DNA from: Nitrosovibrio sp. Nv4 | Lineage (GTDB): Bacteria > Pseudomonadota > Gammaproteobacteria > Burkholderiales > Nitrosomonadaceae | Assembly: GCA_945860135.1 (NCBI GenBank) | Contig: CAMAPK010000017.1 | Span: 1 to 45,977 of the forward strand | Direction of reading: 5' to 3' | DNA: 45,977 bases | Shown: positions 9,180 through 17,022 of the stretch, in pieces | Layout of the letters: the number at the start of each line of letters is the position of its first letter | How positions within the stretch are numbered: position 1 is the first letter of the stretch | The notes under the pieces: model-generated | What the model was told of the DNA's origin: nothing | What the model saw: the letters and a program-made list of their open reading frames with translations, nothing else | Databases searched by the model: none | Program-made: the position numbers and the translations under genes

Positions 9180-9365
9180 CTACTTGGATGCTTCCTTGCT
9201 GCTCTTCTTTTCTTTGGTGACCGGATTCTGGACTGTGTAGCCGTTCTCTTTCATCTTGTAGCCGCCATAAGCTCCGGCGCCTGCAGCGGCAAGGTACCAG
9301 CAACCCGATAACGCCGGAATCATGGCCAGAAGCAAGCTTAGGCGAATTATTCTCTTTATTTTCAT
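9180..9365 (-). CDS. Small lipoprotein, function unknown
   Basis: A 61-residue product starting MKIKRIIRLSLLLAM with a signal sequence ending in the lipobox ALSGC (lipidated cysteine C22). The mature part is only about 40 residues: a small glycine/alanine-rich stretch (AAAGAGAYGGYK), then a charged tail rich in Lys, Ser and Glu. The ATG at 9363-9365 is chosen because GGGAG lies 8 bases upstream; an in-frame GTG five codons earlier would put residues before a normal signal sequence. The residue after the cysteine is Trp, not Asp, so the default outer-membrane sorting rule would apply. It stands alone between the kinase operon and an OsmC gene. I do not recognise a family. Confidence 0.7.
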   Translation of the reverse strand: MKIKRIIRLSLLLAMIPALSGCWYLAAAGAGAYGGYKMKENGYTVQNPVTKEKKSSKEASK

Positions 9366-9468
9366 GGCAACATCTCCCACACAGTATTAGAAAAAATTCA
9401 TTCCGGATTAGACGGAAAGCTACCTTATGCTGCGCTGAACTGTCAATCACCCTGACTTGATGAACTGT

Positions 9469-9858
9469 CTACCCGGGCATGACTTCATCCGTTTTGATCT
9501 TGATGTTGCTGGACAGTATTTTGTGTACAGGGCATTTATTGGCGATAGCGATCAATGACGCTCTTTGTTCCTCGGTCAGATCGCCACGGAGTCTTATTTT
9601 TCTTGAGATGCACGATTCCAGGCTGCTTTCGGAATCGATATTTACAGTCACATCGGCGGAAAGCAGATTCCAGTGCTTGCGGTTGGCGTACATCTGCAGG
9701 GTGATAATAGTGCATGCCGCCAGCGCTGCCTCAAGAAGCTCATGGGCATTCGGCCCCTCATCGTGGCCACCCAGCTCTTCCGGCACCCCCGAAATCAGCC
9801 GGTGCTTTCCGGCGAAAATTTCCGCAACCAGATTCTCTTTCCGCTGACCTTGAATCAT
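9469..9858 (-). CDS. OsmC/Ohr-family peroxidase-like protein
   Basis: A 129-residue protein with the two conserved cysteines of the OsmC/Ohr fold: C49 in EAALAACTIITLQMYANRK and C109 in IANKCPVHKIL. Members reduce organic hydroperoxides through this cysteine pair; closer relatives of this sequence (YhfA-like) are less well characterised, so the peroxide substrate is inference. The ATG at 9856-9858 follows AGGAG by 6 bases; a longer in-frame start adds 25 residues without family resemblance. It lies downstream of, and in the same direction as, a DUF4124 gene with 71 bases between them, so cotranscription is possible. Confidence 0.87.
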   Translation of the reverse strand: MIQGQRKENLVAEIFAGKHRLISGVPEELGGHDEGPNAHELLEAALAACTIITLQMYANRKHWNLLSADVTVNIDSESSLESCISRKIRLRGDLTEEQRASLIAIANKCPVHKILSSNIKIKTDEVMPG

Positions 9859-9929
9859 CTCTTTCTCCTGCTGATTGGTGGCTCCATGTTGTGGCCGCTG
9901 CCTGTAAGAAACTTTTGTTGCGCAGCCGT

Positions 9930-10415
9930 TCAACGGACATTGGCATACCCCTGCTGCGCTTTTTCCAGGCGCTTGCGCGCCTTTTCCACGCGATCTTCCA
10001 GCATCTGCTGACGCTGAAAATATTCTTCCGTCAGCCGGGTGCCTATGCCCGGCCCCACGATGCCCAGCCGCTCCCCCGGCAGCGGCTCGCGTCCGGCTTC
10101 GCGTTCGTTCTCGGCCGCGCGCAAATCGACCTCGGCGGCTTGTACTTCCTTGGATACTTCATCCAGCGCCTGCGAGCGCTTGGAGGCGCGGCGATTGGCT
10201 CCCTCTACCGCTTCCCTTGAGACCGGCTGCACGCCTGTATCGTTGATATTGACTACGGGCTTTTCCACCGTGCGCGCACCGGTCTGTGGCTGTTCGCCGT
10301 AGATCACGCGCCCATCGGGCATCACCGATTTGTAGATGGTCGCACGAGCGCTTGCATCCGTCGCTGCTGCCAGCGCGCCGCCCAATAGCAGACAGCTCAT
10401 CACGGCAATGCGCAT
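9930..10415 (-). CDS. DUF4124-domain exported protein
   Basis: The 161-residue product begins MRIAVMSCLLLGGALAAA, a signal peptide cleaved near ASARA. The mature N-terminus has the DUF4124 signature (IYKSVMPDGRVIYGEQP), a short beta-rich motif common in betaproteobacterial envelope proteins. The rest (about 75-161) is charged and helical with coiled-coil character (EVQAAEVDLRAAENEREAG, RVEKARKRLEKAQQG). The start is set by AGGGGAG six bases before the ATG at 10413-10415; the upstream in-frame ATG lacks a ribosome site. Function is unknown; periplasmic location is inferred from the signal peptide. A second DUF4124 gene lies at 29089-29541. Confidence 0.85.
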   Translation of the reverse strand: MRIAVMSCLLLGGALAAATDASARATIYKSVMPDGRVIYGEQPQTGARTVEKPVVNINDTGVQPVSREAVEGANRRASKRSQALDEVSKEVQAAEVDLRAAENEREAGREPLPGERLGIVGPGIGTRLTEEYFQRQQMLEDRVEKARKRLEKAQQGYANVR

Positions 10416-10494
10416 AACGAACTCCCCTTGGCGCCTCATTTCCATGCCAGCAGCTTCCCAGCGTGCTGCGCCGATCCCGGAATGTTACGCATGC

Positions 10495-11106
10495 TCATAA
10501 GCTGCCGAAACGATTGCTGATCATCACCTCGCCCAGCGACAACTGCCCTGGGCGCGGCCACGCGTCCTGAGTCCGTTTGCCGATCGCCACAAACATTGCG
10601 ATGACATGATCCTCGGGCAGGTGAATGAGCTGGCCGACTGCAGCGGAATCAAAACCATCCATCGGGCAGGAATCATAACCCAGCGACTTGGCTGCCAGCA
10701 TCAGCGTTTGCGCCGCGATTCCGCAACTGCGCATCGCCTCATCGCGTTGCGTCTGTTCCTTGCCGCGATAATATTGATCGATGGCCGGCAGCATGAATGC
10801 CTGCACTTCAGCCGGGGCATTGCGCCAGTAACGCTCCGGGCTTTTTTCCCAGGCCTTGAGATCGGCGCAAAGTATAAGCAGCAGGGATGCATCCGTGACC
10901 TGCGCCTGATTCCACGCCACTTGTCTGATCTGCTGGCGCAATGCCGGCTCATCCACCACCACGAAACGCCAGTGTTGCAGATTGAACGCGGTCGGCGACA
11001 GCAGGGCCAGCGATAACAGCTCTGTCACTTCCTCTCCTGACATGCGGTGCGTCGGGTCGTAGCTCTTCACGGCGCGGCGTGCGCGGATGGCATCGATTGT
11101 ATTCAT
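10495..11106 (-). CDS. Nitroreductase-family FMN oxidoreductase
   Basis: A 203-residue protein with the nitroreductase layout: N-terminal IDAIRARRAVKSYDP (FMN phosphate contact), LLSPTAFNLQHWRFVVV (typical SPSxxNxQPWRF equivalent), and a C-terminal GYDSCPMDGFD and KRTQDAWPRP. Family members are homodimers that use NAD(P)H to reduce nitroaromatics, quinones or other electron acceptors; the physiological substrate here is unknown. The ATG at 11104-11106 follows AAGGA by 5 bases; a longer frame adds 30 residues unlike the family. It is divergent from the RNase Z-like gene across a 138-base gap that must hold both promoters. Confidence 0.9.
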   Translation of the reverse strand: MNTIDAIRARRAVKSYDPTHRMSGEEVTELLSLALLSPTAFNLQHWRFVVVDEPALRQQIRQVAWNQAQVTDASLLLILCADLKAWEKSPERYWRNAPAEVQAFMLPAIDQYYRGKEQTQRDEAMRSCGIAAQTLMLAAKSLGYDSCPMDGFDSAAVGQLIHLPEDHVIAMFVAIGKRTQDAWPRPGQLSLGEVMISNRFGSL

Positions 11107-11244
11107 GTTGGTCCTTGGGTTAAAGAAAACTGCTGACCGGTTTGATAGTTTAACCCAGATAAAACTGTGGTATGGCCGATAAAAACCCAGCAACAATCTA
11201 TATTGAATCCAGGCGAAGAAATACAGGATGCCGATTGACCGACC

Positions 11245-12273
11245 ATGCGACCCCTATTCCATCCGAAACTAGTCAACGATGCTTTTGGCGACCCTGCGCT
11301 TTATGTGGATTGCCTGTTTGAAAAGCGGGCTTTGCTGTTCGACCTGGGCGATATCCGCAAACTTGCTCCGCGCAAAATTCTGCGCTTGAGTCATATCTTT
11401 GTTTCTCATGCCCATATGGATCACTTCATGGGATTCGATTGGCTGCTCAGGATTTCACTTGGCCGCGAAAAAGTGGTGCATTTGTTCGGCCCTGCGCGAT
11501 TCCTGCAGCAGGTCGAGCACAAGCTGGCGGCCTATACCTGGAACCTAGTGGCAAATTATTCCACTGATTTCACCTTGATCGTAACCGAAGTTCAGCAGGA
11601 AGGACTCGCCAGAACAGCCCGATTCCGCTGCAAGACCGGTTTCTGCAGAGAAGCCGAGGAAACGCAGAGCATGGTCGATGGGGTCCTGGTGGACGAGGAG
11701 ATGTTTCGCGTGCGCTGCGCCCTGCTCGATCATAAGACTCCCTGCCTGGGCTTTGCCCTGGAAGAAAAAGCGCACATCAATATCTGGAAAAATTGTCTGG
11801 CGGAAATGGGGCTGCCAACGGGTCCGTGGCTGAGTGAATTGCGGCAGGCGGTTCTGCGCGGAGAGCCGGATGATTCGCTATTCCGTGTCTGGTGGAAGGA
11901 AAATCAGCAAATCCGGGAGAGGCATCTACCCCTCGGGCAGCTCAAGTCCAGAATTCTGCGCATCGTTCCGGGGCAGAAGATCAGCTACATCACCGACTTG
12001 ATTTACCAGCCGAAGAATGCCGAAAAAGTGGTTGAATTGGTGCGCGACTCGGATCTGCTTTTCATCGAAGCCGGTTTTCTGCAGCAGGATGCCGGGCATG
12101 CGGCTGCCAGGTACCATCTGACCGCCCGCCAAGCCGGAGAGCTGGCAAAAATGGCGGCGGCAAGAAACGTTGTTCCGTTTCATTTCTCGCCATGCTATTC
12201 CGGCAGAGAAATACTGCTGCGCGATGAATTGGCGGAATCTGGTCCGATTTCGCCAGATGTTCGATCTGCTTAA
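11245..12273 (+). CDS. RNase Z-like metallo-beta-lactamase-fold hydrolase
   Basis: The 342-residue protein carries the zinc motif SHAHMDHFMGFD (HxHxDH) at about residues 54-65, a central DHKTPCLGFALEE, a metal-bridging aspartate in SYITDLIYQ, the YHLTARQAGELAKMAA segment and a terminal FHFSPCYSG. This order matches tRNA 3' processing endonuclease (RNase Z/ElaC), which cuts tRNA precursors after the discriminator base. The usual HFSxRY end motif reads HFSPCY here, with cysteine replacing arginine. Length is close to the short-form RNase Z. There is no nearby tRNA cluster. It could instead be a general phosphodiesterase of the same fold. Confidence 0.8.
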   Translation: MRPLFHPKLVNDAFGDPALYVDCLFEKRALLFDLGDIRKLAPRKILRLSHIFVSHAHMDHFMGFDWLLRISLGREKVVHLFGPARFLQQVEHKLAAYTWNLVANYSTDFTLIVTEVQQEGLARTARFRCKTGFCREAEETQSMVDGVLVDEEMFRVRCALLDHKTPCLGFALEEKAHINIWKNCLAEMGLPTGPWLSELRQAVLRGEPDDSLFRVWWKENQQIRERHLPLGQLKSRILRIVPGQKISYITDLIYQPKNAEKVVELVRDSDLLFIEAGFLQQDAGHAAARYHLTARQAGELAKMAAARNVVPFHFSPCYSGREILLRDELAESGPISPDVRSA

Positions 12274-12314
12274 GATGCGAGCACTCACGCCTGCATGCCT
12301 GCTGAACCTCGATT

Positions 12315-12740
12315 CTAGGCGGCGCATGCCTCGCACTGATTCAGCCTGCGTTCGGCTGAACGCAGCATATCCAGCAGGTCTGTCAACTGGCAGTGAAACC
12401 TTTCTCCGCCAATCAATCGGTACCACTCGTCGCCGTCCGGATCTTGCTCGTCTAGGTCGCGCCAGAACAGGTCGCTGAAGCTCCTGTATGAAACCGGTTT
12501 CCCCGCGAGCAGATTGGCCTTGATCCTGCCTGCCCAGGCCCGGCGTCTCTTTACCAGACCCTCGGCGCCGGTGTGCACCACAACAGACAGGTAAGGATGA
12601 AGATCTGCCGGACAGCGAATCTTTGCAAGCTCGTCGATCCGCCGTCCGGCCATGGCGCCCTCCAGCAACTTGTGCAAGGCTGCGGTCGAGATTTCAAGGC
12701 TGACGCCTGTTCGGAATAGGTAAATTTTATCGAGGTACAT
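12315..12740 (-). CDS. Hypothetical protein
   Basis: A 141-residue product if the ATG at 12738-12740 is the start (MYLDKIYLF); no clear Shine-Dalgarno sequence supports it, and a TTG 11 codons upstream is an alternative. The sequence is soluble and mixed: a basic middle (GLVKRRRAWAGRIKANLLAG), an acidic patch (LFWRDLDEQDPDGDEW) and a C-terminal helix ending with CEAC. No family recognised. It converges with the RNase Z-like gene, leaving 41 bases. Confidence 0.6.
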   Translation of the reverse strand: MYLDKIYLFRTGVSLEISTAALHKLLEGAMAGRRIDELAKIRCPADLHPYLSVVVHTGAEGLVKRRRAWAGRIKANLLAGKPVSYRSFSDLFWRDLDEQDPDGDEWYRLIGGERFHCQLTDLLDMLRSAERRLNQCEACAA

Positions 12741-12828
12741 TGTCAGTAAGAATAAACCGGACCAAGTTGACAATCAGACTTGGAATCTTCGCCAAGGTTC
12801 ATTTTTACCTGTCGCCATCTGCGCTCGA

Positions 12829-13329
12829 CTACTCGTAACGTAGAAATTTCTCTGCCAGCGAGTCGACGCCATGATGGCTGATCAGCGCATCAATCTCCAC
12901 CAGCAGGTTGTCATCTTCGTCTTCCTCCAGTACCCCATCGCCAACCAGACTGGCTGGCAGACCTGCGACAATGGCCTCTCTTACCGCGCCAAGAGTAGGC
13001 GGGTTCTCCCGGTTCTCGTCGCTCACCACCGCATCAATGACCCGGGAAAGCGGTTCGCTGGCAGCATCCTGCACAAAATCAATGGCCAGGGCATCGCCAT
13101 CAAACTCCTCGATCAATGCGTCCAGTTCGTCAAGCAATGATTCACTGATATCAAAGTGGTGCATCTGCTCCGTTTCGGTGTATGCAGTAGGCAGCAAACC
13201 GGCGACAAAGTTACGGACTGCAGTCAGTGTTGCGGGCTGCTCGGCATCCGGGTCGTTGACTCGGCTTTCAAAAACTGCCGACAGACTGGGACTGACGCGG
13301 GTGGCAATATCAATGGGATTACGGATCAT
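12829..13329 (-). CDS. Acidic hypothetical protein with internal tandem duplication
   Basis: A 166-residue, strongly acidic, soluble protein built from two related halves. Residues 31-50 (QPATLTAVRNFVAGLLPTAY) align with 109-128 (NPPTLGAVREAIVAGLPASL), and 65-86 (LLDELDALIEEF...) with 142-163 (LLVEIDALISHH...), at a constant offset of 77-78 residues. Each half looks all-helical. The ATG at 13327-13329 is chosen for GAGGA about 8 bases upstream; the frame is open for 53 codons further but without family sense. No signal peptide or known motif. Function unknown; the repeat suggests a pseudo-dimeric binding module. Confidence 0.7.
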   Translation of the reverse strand: MIRNPIDIATRVSPSLSAVFESRVNDPDAEQPATLTAVRNFVAGLLPTAYTETEQMHHFDISESLLDELDALIEEFDGDALAIDFVQDAASEPLSRVIDAVVSDENRENPPTLGAVREAIVAGLPASLVGDGVLEEDEDDNLLVEIDALISHHGVDSLAEKFLRYE

Positions 13330-14005
13330 GGCGTTGTCCTCAATAGTGAACTTCAATGAATGGTGACGCTTAACAAAAAGCCGGTCATTACAAGCATACA
13401 AGCAAACGGAATATTTCTGATTAGGAGAAATCCTTAAACCAGGCCGGAATTGACGGCAAGGCCAGCCTGCCGACAGCAAAAATAGCAATGGCTAACTTGA
13501 TTAAAGTGGAGCATTTTTTTGTCCACAATTGCTGTGGATAAATTTGTGGGTAATCTACCAATAGCACTGCTAACCCGCCTTTCCGTAATGATATTTTCTG
13601 GTACGCTTAATTTTTGAACTAACAATTATTCATTACAAAACATGTAGTTATGAGTACAACTAGAGTGGGCGTGGGTTTGCACGTGGTATTTATGCGAACT
13701 TCGTAATAGATGTAGATTATCGTGAAATTTCCAGATGACTTTCTTCACTGAAACAACAGCTTTCCACTCAATCCTGAACGCAAGCAAAGCATGGGCATGC
13801 CTTGGAATTGGCAGCACTCAAGGATGGCTTGTCCGCCTTTCGATTTAATCCGCGCTCTGATCCATGCCTCTGTCAACGTTGCACGTCCCGACAGCGTAGA
13901 TTAAGCTACGGGTTCTTGTGCCATTGCTCATCCTGCTGCATACACTCCACGGTGAATTTATTCAGGGCTTCCTCAAAGAAGCCGACAACCTGTAAAGCTT
14001 AAAAA
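13330..14005. other. Gene-free stretch with possible replication-protein sites
   Basis: A 676-base AT-richer region with no supported gene; short frames inside lack ribosome sites and family resemblance. It should hold the promoters of the flanking duplicated-domain gene (minus) and the Sel1-repeat gene (plus). Two structures stand out: the DnaA-box-like cluster at 13519-13553 and a perfect hairpin at 13966-13983 (GGCTTC / GAAGCC, loop CTCAAA) 23 bases before the Sel1 gene. Confidence 0.55.
13519..13553. promoter_or_regulatory. Cluster of three DnaA-box-like 9-mers
   Basis: TTGTCCACA at 13519-13527 faces TGTGGATAA at 13533-13541, which is the reverse complement of the consensus DnaA box TTATCCACA. 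A third, TGTGGGTAA at 13545-13553 (complement TTACCCACA), has one mismatch. The first two form an inverted pair separated by five bases; the region downstream is AT-rich. No dnaA, dnaN or gidA is present in the window, so this is not shown to be an origin. It may be a DnaA titration or reactivation site, or regulatory. Confidence 0.4.
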
Positions 14006-14617
14006 ATGAAAAATGTGCGACTGACGATTAGCGCCGGATTGGTACTGGCATTATTGACACTTCCTGCCGCTGCCGGAGATTTTGAGGATGGACAGAAATT
14101 TTTCGCCAATAAAGATTATGCCAGAGCAGTGGAATCTCTTACCAAGGCTGCGGAGCAGGGAAACGTAAAGGCACAACTGCAGCTCGGTATCCGGTATCAC
14201 ATCGGCTTGGCCATTACACGGGATTATCAGCAAGCGGTATATTGGTACCTCAAGGCAGCAGAGCAGGGATCAGCAAGTGCGCAACTCCAGCTTGGCGGCA
14301 TGTACGATGATGGTATGGGTGTTACGCAGGATTATCAGCAAGCCCTGACTTGGTATCTCAAAGCTGCAGAGCAGGGAAATGCGGTGGGACAGATCAAACT
14401 GGGAAACATGTACACCCATGGCAAAGGCGTCATGCAGGACTACATCGAAGCACACAAATGGTTCAGCCTTGCAGATGCCAATGGCCATGAAGGCGGCAGT
14501 AAAAACCGCAAGCTGGTGGAAAAACACATGACATCCGTACAAATTGACGAGGCAAAACAGCGGGTAAGCGAGTGGACGGCAGAGCATAGCCCCGCCCTGC
14601 AGAAAGTGGCAGAGTAG
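14006..14617 (+). CDS. Exported Sel1-like repeat (TPR-like) protein
   Basis: A 203-residue protein with a signal peptide (MKNVRLTISAGLVLALLTLPAAAG). About 120 residues of Sel1-like repeats follow: AVESLTKAAEQGNVKAQLQLG, QAVYWYLKAAEQGSASAQLQLG, QALTWYLKAAEQGNAVGQIKLG and EAHKWFSLADANGHEG, each roughly 36 residues. Sel1 repeats are protein-interaction scaffolds; here the location is periplasmic. No Shine-Dalgarno sequence is evident before the ATG, but the signal peptide starts exactly there. A rhodanese gene follows 59 bases later in the same direction. Confidence 0.88.
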   Translation: MKNVRLTISAGLVLALLTLPAAAGDFEDGQKFFANKDYARAVESLTKAAEQGNVKAQLQLGIRYHIGLAITRDYQQAVYWYLKAAEQGSASAQLQLGGMYDDGMGVTQDYQQALTWYLKAAEQGNAVGQIKLGNMYTHGKGVMQDYIEAHKWFSLADANGHEGGSKNRKLVEKHMTSVQIDEAKQRVSEWTAEHSPALQKVAE

Positions 14618-14676
14618 CGCCCCAAAGGACACAAATCCGATCGTATGATCAATTTCGAGAAGCAGCAAATACGACC

Positions 14677-15078
14677 ATGGCGTACAACTTGACTTCGTCC
14701 CCGCGCATTCTCCTGCTGGCTCTGTTGCTGCTTTTTGGCATTACCGGCCACGCCGAAACACCCTCGGTCGGAACCATCACCGCCGCCGAACTCTCTCAAA
14801 GACTGCAGGAATCCAGGGCACCCCTTATCCTCGATGTACGCACGCCCGGCGAGTATTTGTCAGGCCACATCAAAGGTGCGCTGAATGTGTCCCATGACGA
14901 ACTGGAACGGCGGCTTGGCGAATTGCCGGCAGACAGATCCAGCGAGATAGTGGTGTACTGCCAGAGCGGAAGACGCGCAGCTATTGCAGAGAAGATCCTC
15001 GTTGAAAAAGGCTATACCAACATCAAGGATCTGGCTGGCCACTGGCAGAACTGGAACGCTCGATTAAAGCAACAGTGA
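14677..15078 (+). CDS. Periplasmic rhodanese-like sulfurtransferase
   Basis: A 133-residue single-domain rhodanese with a signal peptide (residues 1-26, ending GHAE). The catalytic loop is VVYCQSGRRA with C95 as the sulfane-sulfur carrier; DVRTPGEYLSGHIKGA is the typical CH2A motif. Such proteins move sulfane sulfur between thiols; the acceptor is unknown. Export is notable because most single-domain rhodaneses are cytosolic. The gene ends just before a strong bidirectional terminator shared with efp. Confidence 0.92.
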   Translation: MAYNLTSSPRILLLALLLLFGITGHAETPSVGTITAAELSQRLQESRAPLILDVRTPGEYLSGHIKGALNVSHDELERRLGELPADRSSEIVVYCQSGRRAAIAEKILVEKGYTNIKDLAGHWQNWNARLKQQ

Positions 15079-15107
15079 CCGTGCATCGCACCTAAGGAAC
15101 CGCATAA

Positions 15108-15141
15108 TGAAAAAGGGCAGCCACTTGGCTGCCCTTTTTCA
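15108..15141. terminator. Bidirectional rho-independent terminator between rhodanese and efp
   Basis: A perfect 15-bp stem, TGAAAAAGGGCAGCC (15108-15122) with GGCTGCCCTTTTTCA (15127-15141), loop ACTT. The GC core is flanked by an A-run on one side and a T-run on the other, so it can stop transcription from both converging genes. Confidence 0.9.
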
Positions 15142-15157
15142 TTGTACACAGCAACGA

Positions 15158-15721
15158 TCAGACACGTTTCTTGAATTCGTTGGTGCGGGTATCGATCTCG
15201 ATCCTATCGCCGATTTCAACGAAAGCGGCAACCTGAACCTCGAAAGCATTGCCTTTCAGACGCGCCGCTTTCATTATCTTGCCGGAAGTATCACCGCGTA
15301 CCGCCGGTTCGGTATATTCGACTTCGCGCACGACACTGTTCGGCAGTTCGACCGAGATTGCCTTGCCATCGTAAAACGTCACCTGGCAGACATCTTCCAT
15401 GCCGTCAATAAGGTAGTTCATCACATCGGACATGTTGTCCGCTTCGATTTCAAACTGGTTGTATTCGTTATCCATGAATACATACAGCGGGTCAGAAAAA
15501 TAACTGTAGGTGCAGTCCTTGCGGTCAAGTACAACCATGTCGAATTTTTCATCGGCTTTGTAAACTGACTCGGCAGTGGTATCGGAGAGAAGGTTTCTCA
15601 GCTTCATCTTGACCACCGACGCATTACGGCCGGACTTGGTGAATTCGGCTTTCTGTACCACCATCGGATCGTTGCCGACCATCACGACGTTGCCTGCGCG
15701 GAGTTCCATTGCAGTTTTCAT
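15158..15721 (-). CDS. efp: Translation elongation factor P, arginine type
   Basis: The 187-residue length and N-terminus [15 protein letters not shown] match EF-P. Domain I carries the loop [11 protein letters not shown] with R32 at the modified tip position; lysine-type EF-P has Lys there. EF-P binds between the ribosomal P and E sites and relieves stalling at consecutive prolines; R32 types need rhamnosylation. The rhamnosyltransferase gene earP lies immediately upstream in the same direction (78 bases apart). The ATG has AGGAAG 4 bases upstream. Confidence 0.98.
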   Translation of the reverse strand: MKTAMELRAGNVVMVGNDPMVVQKAEFTKSGRNASVVKMKLRNLLSDTTAESVYKADEKFDMVVLDRKDCTYSYFSDPLYVFMDNEYNQFEIEADNMSDVMNYLIDGMEDVCQVTFYDGKAISVELPNSVVREVEYTEPAVRGDTSGKIMKAARLKGNAFEVQVAAFVEIGDRIEIDTRTNEFKKRV

Positions 15722-15799
15722 GTTTCTTCCTGAGAATTTAGCGGGTTAAATGCTACGCGGATGCCTCTGCCGGCGATCCGGAATTTTAAAAACCACGCA

Positions 15800-16939
15800 T
15801 TATATCTGATTCCGGCTGAATCGCACCAGATTGGATGCCAGATCTCCCAAACGGTTCAATTGCTCGGCCCAATTTTCACCATGCTGAGCCAACGCAGCCT
15901 GATGCGCGACAAAGGCTGGCCAGGTATTGCCAGGCTGCCCAGCGCCATTCCAGCCATGCCACAAGGCGCGCACTGCAGCAGCCATGTCCGCTGGCATTCC
16001 TGCGGTATAAAGATCGAGGAAAGCATGCAGTTTGACTTGATGTGCGTTGTCCGCCTGCGGGTAGATCTGCCAGACAAACGGTCGTGCCGCCCACTGGGCA
16101 CGAACAAACGAATCTTCCCCGCGCACAAAATTGATGTCGCAAGCCCACAGCAGCTTGTCATACTCGCTCTGTTCCAGGAACGGGATCAAGCGCACCGTCA
16201 ACTGCCCGGATTGCAACGTCTCACCAGCAGCAAGCGACTCGGCGCCAAAGAAACCTGCAACTGCGTCAACGGCCGATCCCTGTGGCACTGGCAGCAGCAC
16301 GGATACCGGCACGGCCGAGGCGGCCCAGGCCGCGAACAAGTCGTGCAGCGGCGCGCTGCCATAGCAGAACAAGGAAATACGCAGCTCCCCTGCCTTGCGC
16401 GCCGGTACGCCCAACCGCTGCCAGAACTCTGATTGCGCAACGCTATCGAACGCGCTGCGGGCCGGCAATAACCCCTGCTCGCGCAGCAGCCCGCCGGTGC
16501 CAGTTACAAAACCTGGAAAGAAAAAATGTTTTACCAGCGGCAAGCGCGGGTGCGGCGACGGCAGGCGGTGACAGCCTGTCACCCAGTTCTCCGCGCTGAG
16601 ATACTCCAGATTGATCCACAGCGGGCGCTGCGGCACAGCCGCCATTGCAGTGATATAGGTCTCGGGCAATTCACAGGCAAATGCTTCGATCACGACGTCA
16701 GCCAGCTCAACCCCGGCAAATGGCTGCCGCCAGTGGCAGACTTCGACCCCGCGCAACTGCTGCCGATCCGCAACTGGATCAGCATCCGGCACGATGCGGG
16801 CGAAGCTGGCCAGATCGTCCACCCACAACCTTACTGCCAGCCCATGCTCAAGCGTCAACTGGCGCGCGAGCCGCCAGCAGACGCCGATATCGCCGAAGTT
16901 GTCGACGACATTGCAGAAAATATCCCAGCGTTGCTTCAT
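15800..16939 (-). CDS. earP: EF-P arginine-32 rhamnosyltransferase
   Basis: A 379-residue GT-B glycosyltransferase (former DUF2331) that transfers rhamnose from dTDP-rhamnose to R32 of EF-P. The N-terminus MKQRWDIFCNVVDNFGDIGV has the conserved aspartates D13 and D17. C-terminal nucleotide-sugar-site elements include DINFVRGEDSFVRAQWAARP and FVWQIYPQADNAH, both typical of EarP. The ATG at 16937-16939 is chosen because homologs start with this motif; the frame stays open 22 codons upstream. The ribosome site is weak. It lies between aroC and efp on the same strand. Confidence 0.95.
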   Translation of the reverse strand: MKQRWDIFCNVVDNFGDIGVCWRLARQLTLEHGLAVRLWVDDLASFARIVPDADPVADRQQLRGVEVCHWRQPFAGVELADVVIEAFACELPETYITAMAAVPQRPLWINLEYLSAENWVTGCHRLPSPHPRLPLVKHFFFPGFVTGTGGLLREQGLLPARSAFDSVAQSEFWQRLGVPARKAGELRISLFCYGSAPLHDLFAAWAASAVPVSVLLPVPQGSAVDAVAGFFGAESLAAGETLQSGQLTVRLIPFLEQSEYDKLLWACDINFVRGEDSFVRAQWAARPFVWQIYPQADNAHQVKLHAFLDLYTAGMPADMAAAVRALWHGWNGAGQPGNTWPAFVAHQAALAQHGENWAEQLNRLGDLASNLVRFSRNQI

Positions 16940-17022
16940 GGGGTGTGCCGATAGTAACGATGGATGATGACCGCAAGGGCCATCCTGTACGCGAGAGCCG
17001 TCCACCTCAGTCAGATCAGGCT

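Noticed and set aside
13519-13553. Chromosomal replication origin
   Set aside because: Only three boxes, and no dnaA, dnaN, rpmH or parAB in the window; reported only as a DnaA-box cluster.
13434-13817. Two short minus-strand frames in the gene-free region
   Set aside because: No Shine-Dalgarno sequence, no homolog-like motif, odd amino acid composition; overlaps the DnaA-box cluster.
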